A stretch of 64,000 nucleotides of DNA from Helopsaltes ochotensis. Its lineage: Eukaryota; Chordata; Aves; Passeriformes; Locustellidae. Of the stretch, positions 63,501 to 64,000 are shown piece after piece. The stretch covers positions 1,929,929-1,993,928 of the forward strand of contig VXBM01000023.1 in assembly GCA_013400155.1 (NCBI GenBank), read 5' to 3'. Each line of letters starts with the position of its first letter. Positions within the stretch are counted from its first letter, which is position 1. Position numbers and translations under genes: made by a program. The notes beneath the pieces were generated by a model, which saw only the letters and a program-made list of their open reading frames with translations, searched no databases and was not told the DNA's origin.

Positions 63501-64000
63501 AGACAAATACCACCATGGGGAGCTTGAATCTGAATCAGACACTCTTTGGAGGTGCCCATCAGTCTTCAAAGAGAGCTGAGGCTCACTGTAACACATATTT
63601 TGGCCTCTCAGGACAACTGGCAGACCCTGTTCCTACGTTCCAGTGCACAGCCCAACCATATTCTGCCTTTAGTTCAGCTCTCAACTGAGATGTAACCATG
63701 AAATAATTTTATTATATATCAGCATCTGATTACCTCACTCCTGCTGAGGAGGACCTAACTCCAGAAATGAGCCCTTGACGGATGGGCTGCTCAAGGACTG
63801 CAGCTGCTTCCTAGGAAGGGATGTTTACAGGGTCTCTTTCTCAGCCCCTCACTATTTTCCTTCTCAAGTGTGTGGCTGCTCAGGAAGGGGCTGCCTCTGC
63901 CCACCACTGCTCAGAGCCCACAACTGACAACTGAGGTAAATCCACCTGCAGGCTGAGGGGCTTTCTGTTCCCACACCCAAGAAGGGATGGAGCAATAGGT
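60584..64000. other. Unique non-coding sequence to the window end
   Basis: No recognisable exon, RNA gene or interspersed repeat. An A13 run lies at about 61926-61938. Short frames overlap without domain content. Confidence 0.5.

Overview
The window looks like non-coding DNA from a bird. The evidence is a well-preserved CR1 LINE 3' end on the minus strand at about 31943-32535 and a second CR1 3' end on the plus strand at about 60388-60583, the latter finishing in the ATTCTATGATTCT-type tail typical of avian CR1. There are also eroded older CR1-type LINE copies, a probable solo LTR with a style common in songbirds, microsatellites, and a 200-base run of Ns inside a pentanucleotide repeat. The mutational texture is eukaryotic: long gene-free stretches, no operons, and short open frames full of stops. 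I lean towards a neoavian bird, possibly a passerine, but the species cannot be fixed from this sequence alone.

I could not recognise a single intact protein-coding gene, rRNA, tRNA or known ncRNA. Most open frames over 60 codons are what chance gives in 64 kb read in six frames. One minus-strand frame (49325-49598) reads like a plausible terminal exon, with an acceptor-like site and helix-rich translation, and is reported with low confidence. The window is therefore either intergenic or inside a very long intron.

Layout. 1-13 kb: unique sequence with a C/A-only tract (1371-1502), a TATC microsatellite (2586-2690), a small CpG-rich patch (about 4640-4810), a possible conserved or SINE-derived element (about 6770-6960) and a striking 27-bp inverted repeat with an 11-nt loop (7801-7865). 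13.07-13.83 kb: a probable solo LTR with TGT...ACA ends and a 5-bp flanking duplication. 14-19.9 kb: unique sequence with a T23 run. 20-24 kb: a LINE graveyard. It holds an old plus-strand CR1-type copy (about 19960-22700) with recognisable endonuclease and reverse-transcriptase blocks, a minus-strand CR1 fragment nested in its 3' part (about 22080-22440), and a second old plus-strand copy (about 23330-24030). 24-41.6 kb: unique sequence broken by the young-looking minus-strand CR1. 41.6-43.5 kb: purine-rich simple repeats and the assembly gap. 43.5-60.4 kb: unique sequence with the candidate exon and an AT-rich patch. 60.4-64 kb: the plus-strand CR1 3' end, then unique sequence.

No genes can be seen working together here. 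The biology on view is the turnover of repeats, plus a few candidate regulatory or structural elements. The most unusual item is the near-perfect hairpin at 7801-7865. No new defence, mobile or biosynthetic system is visible.
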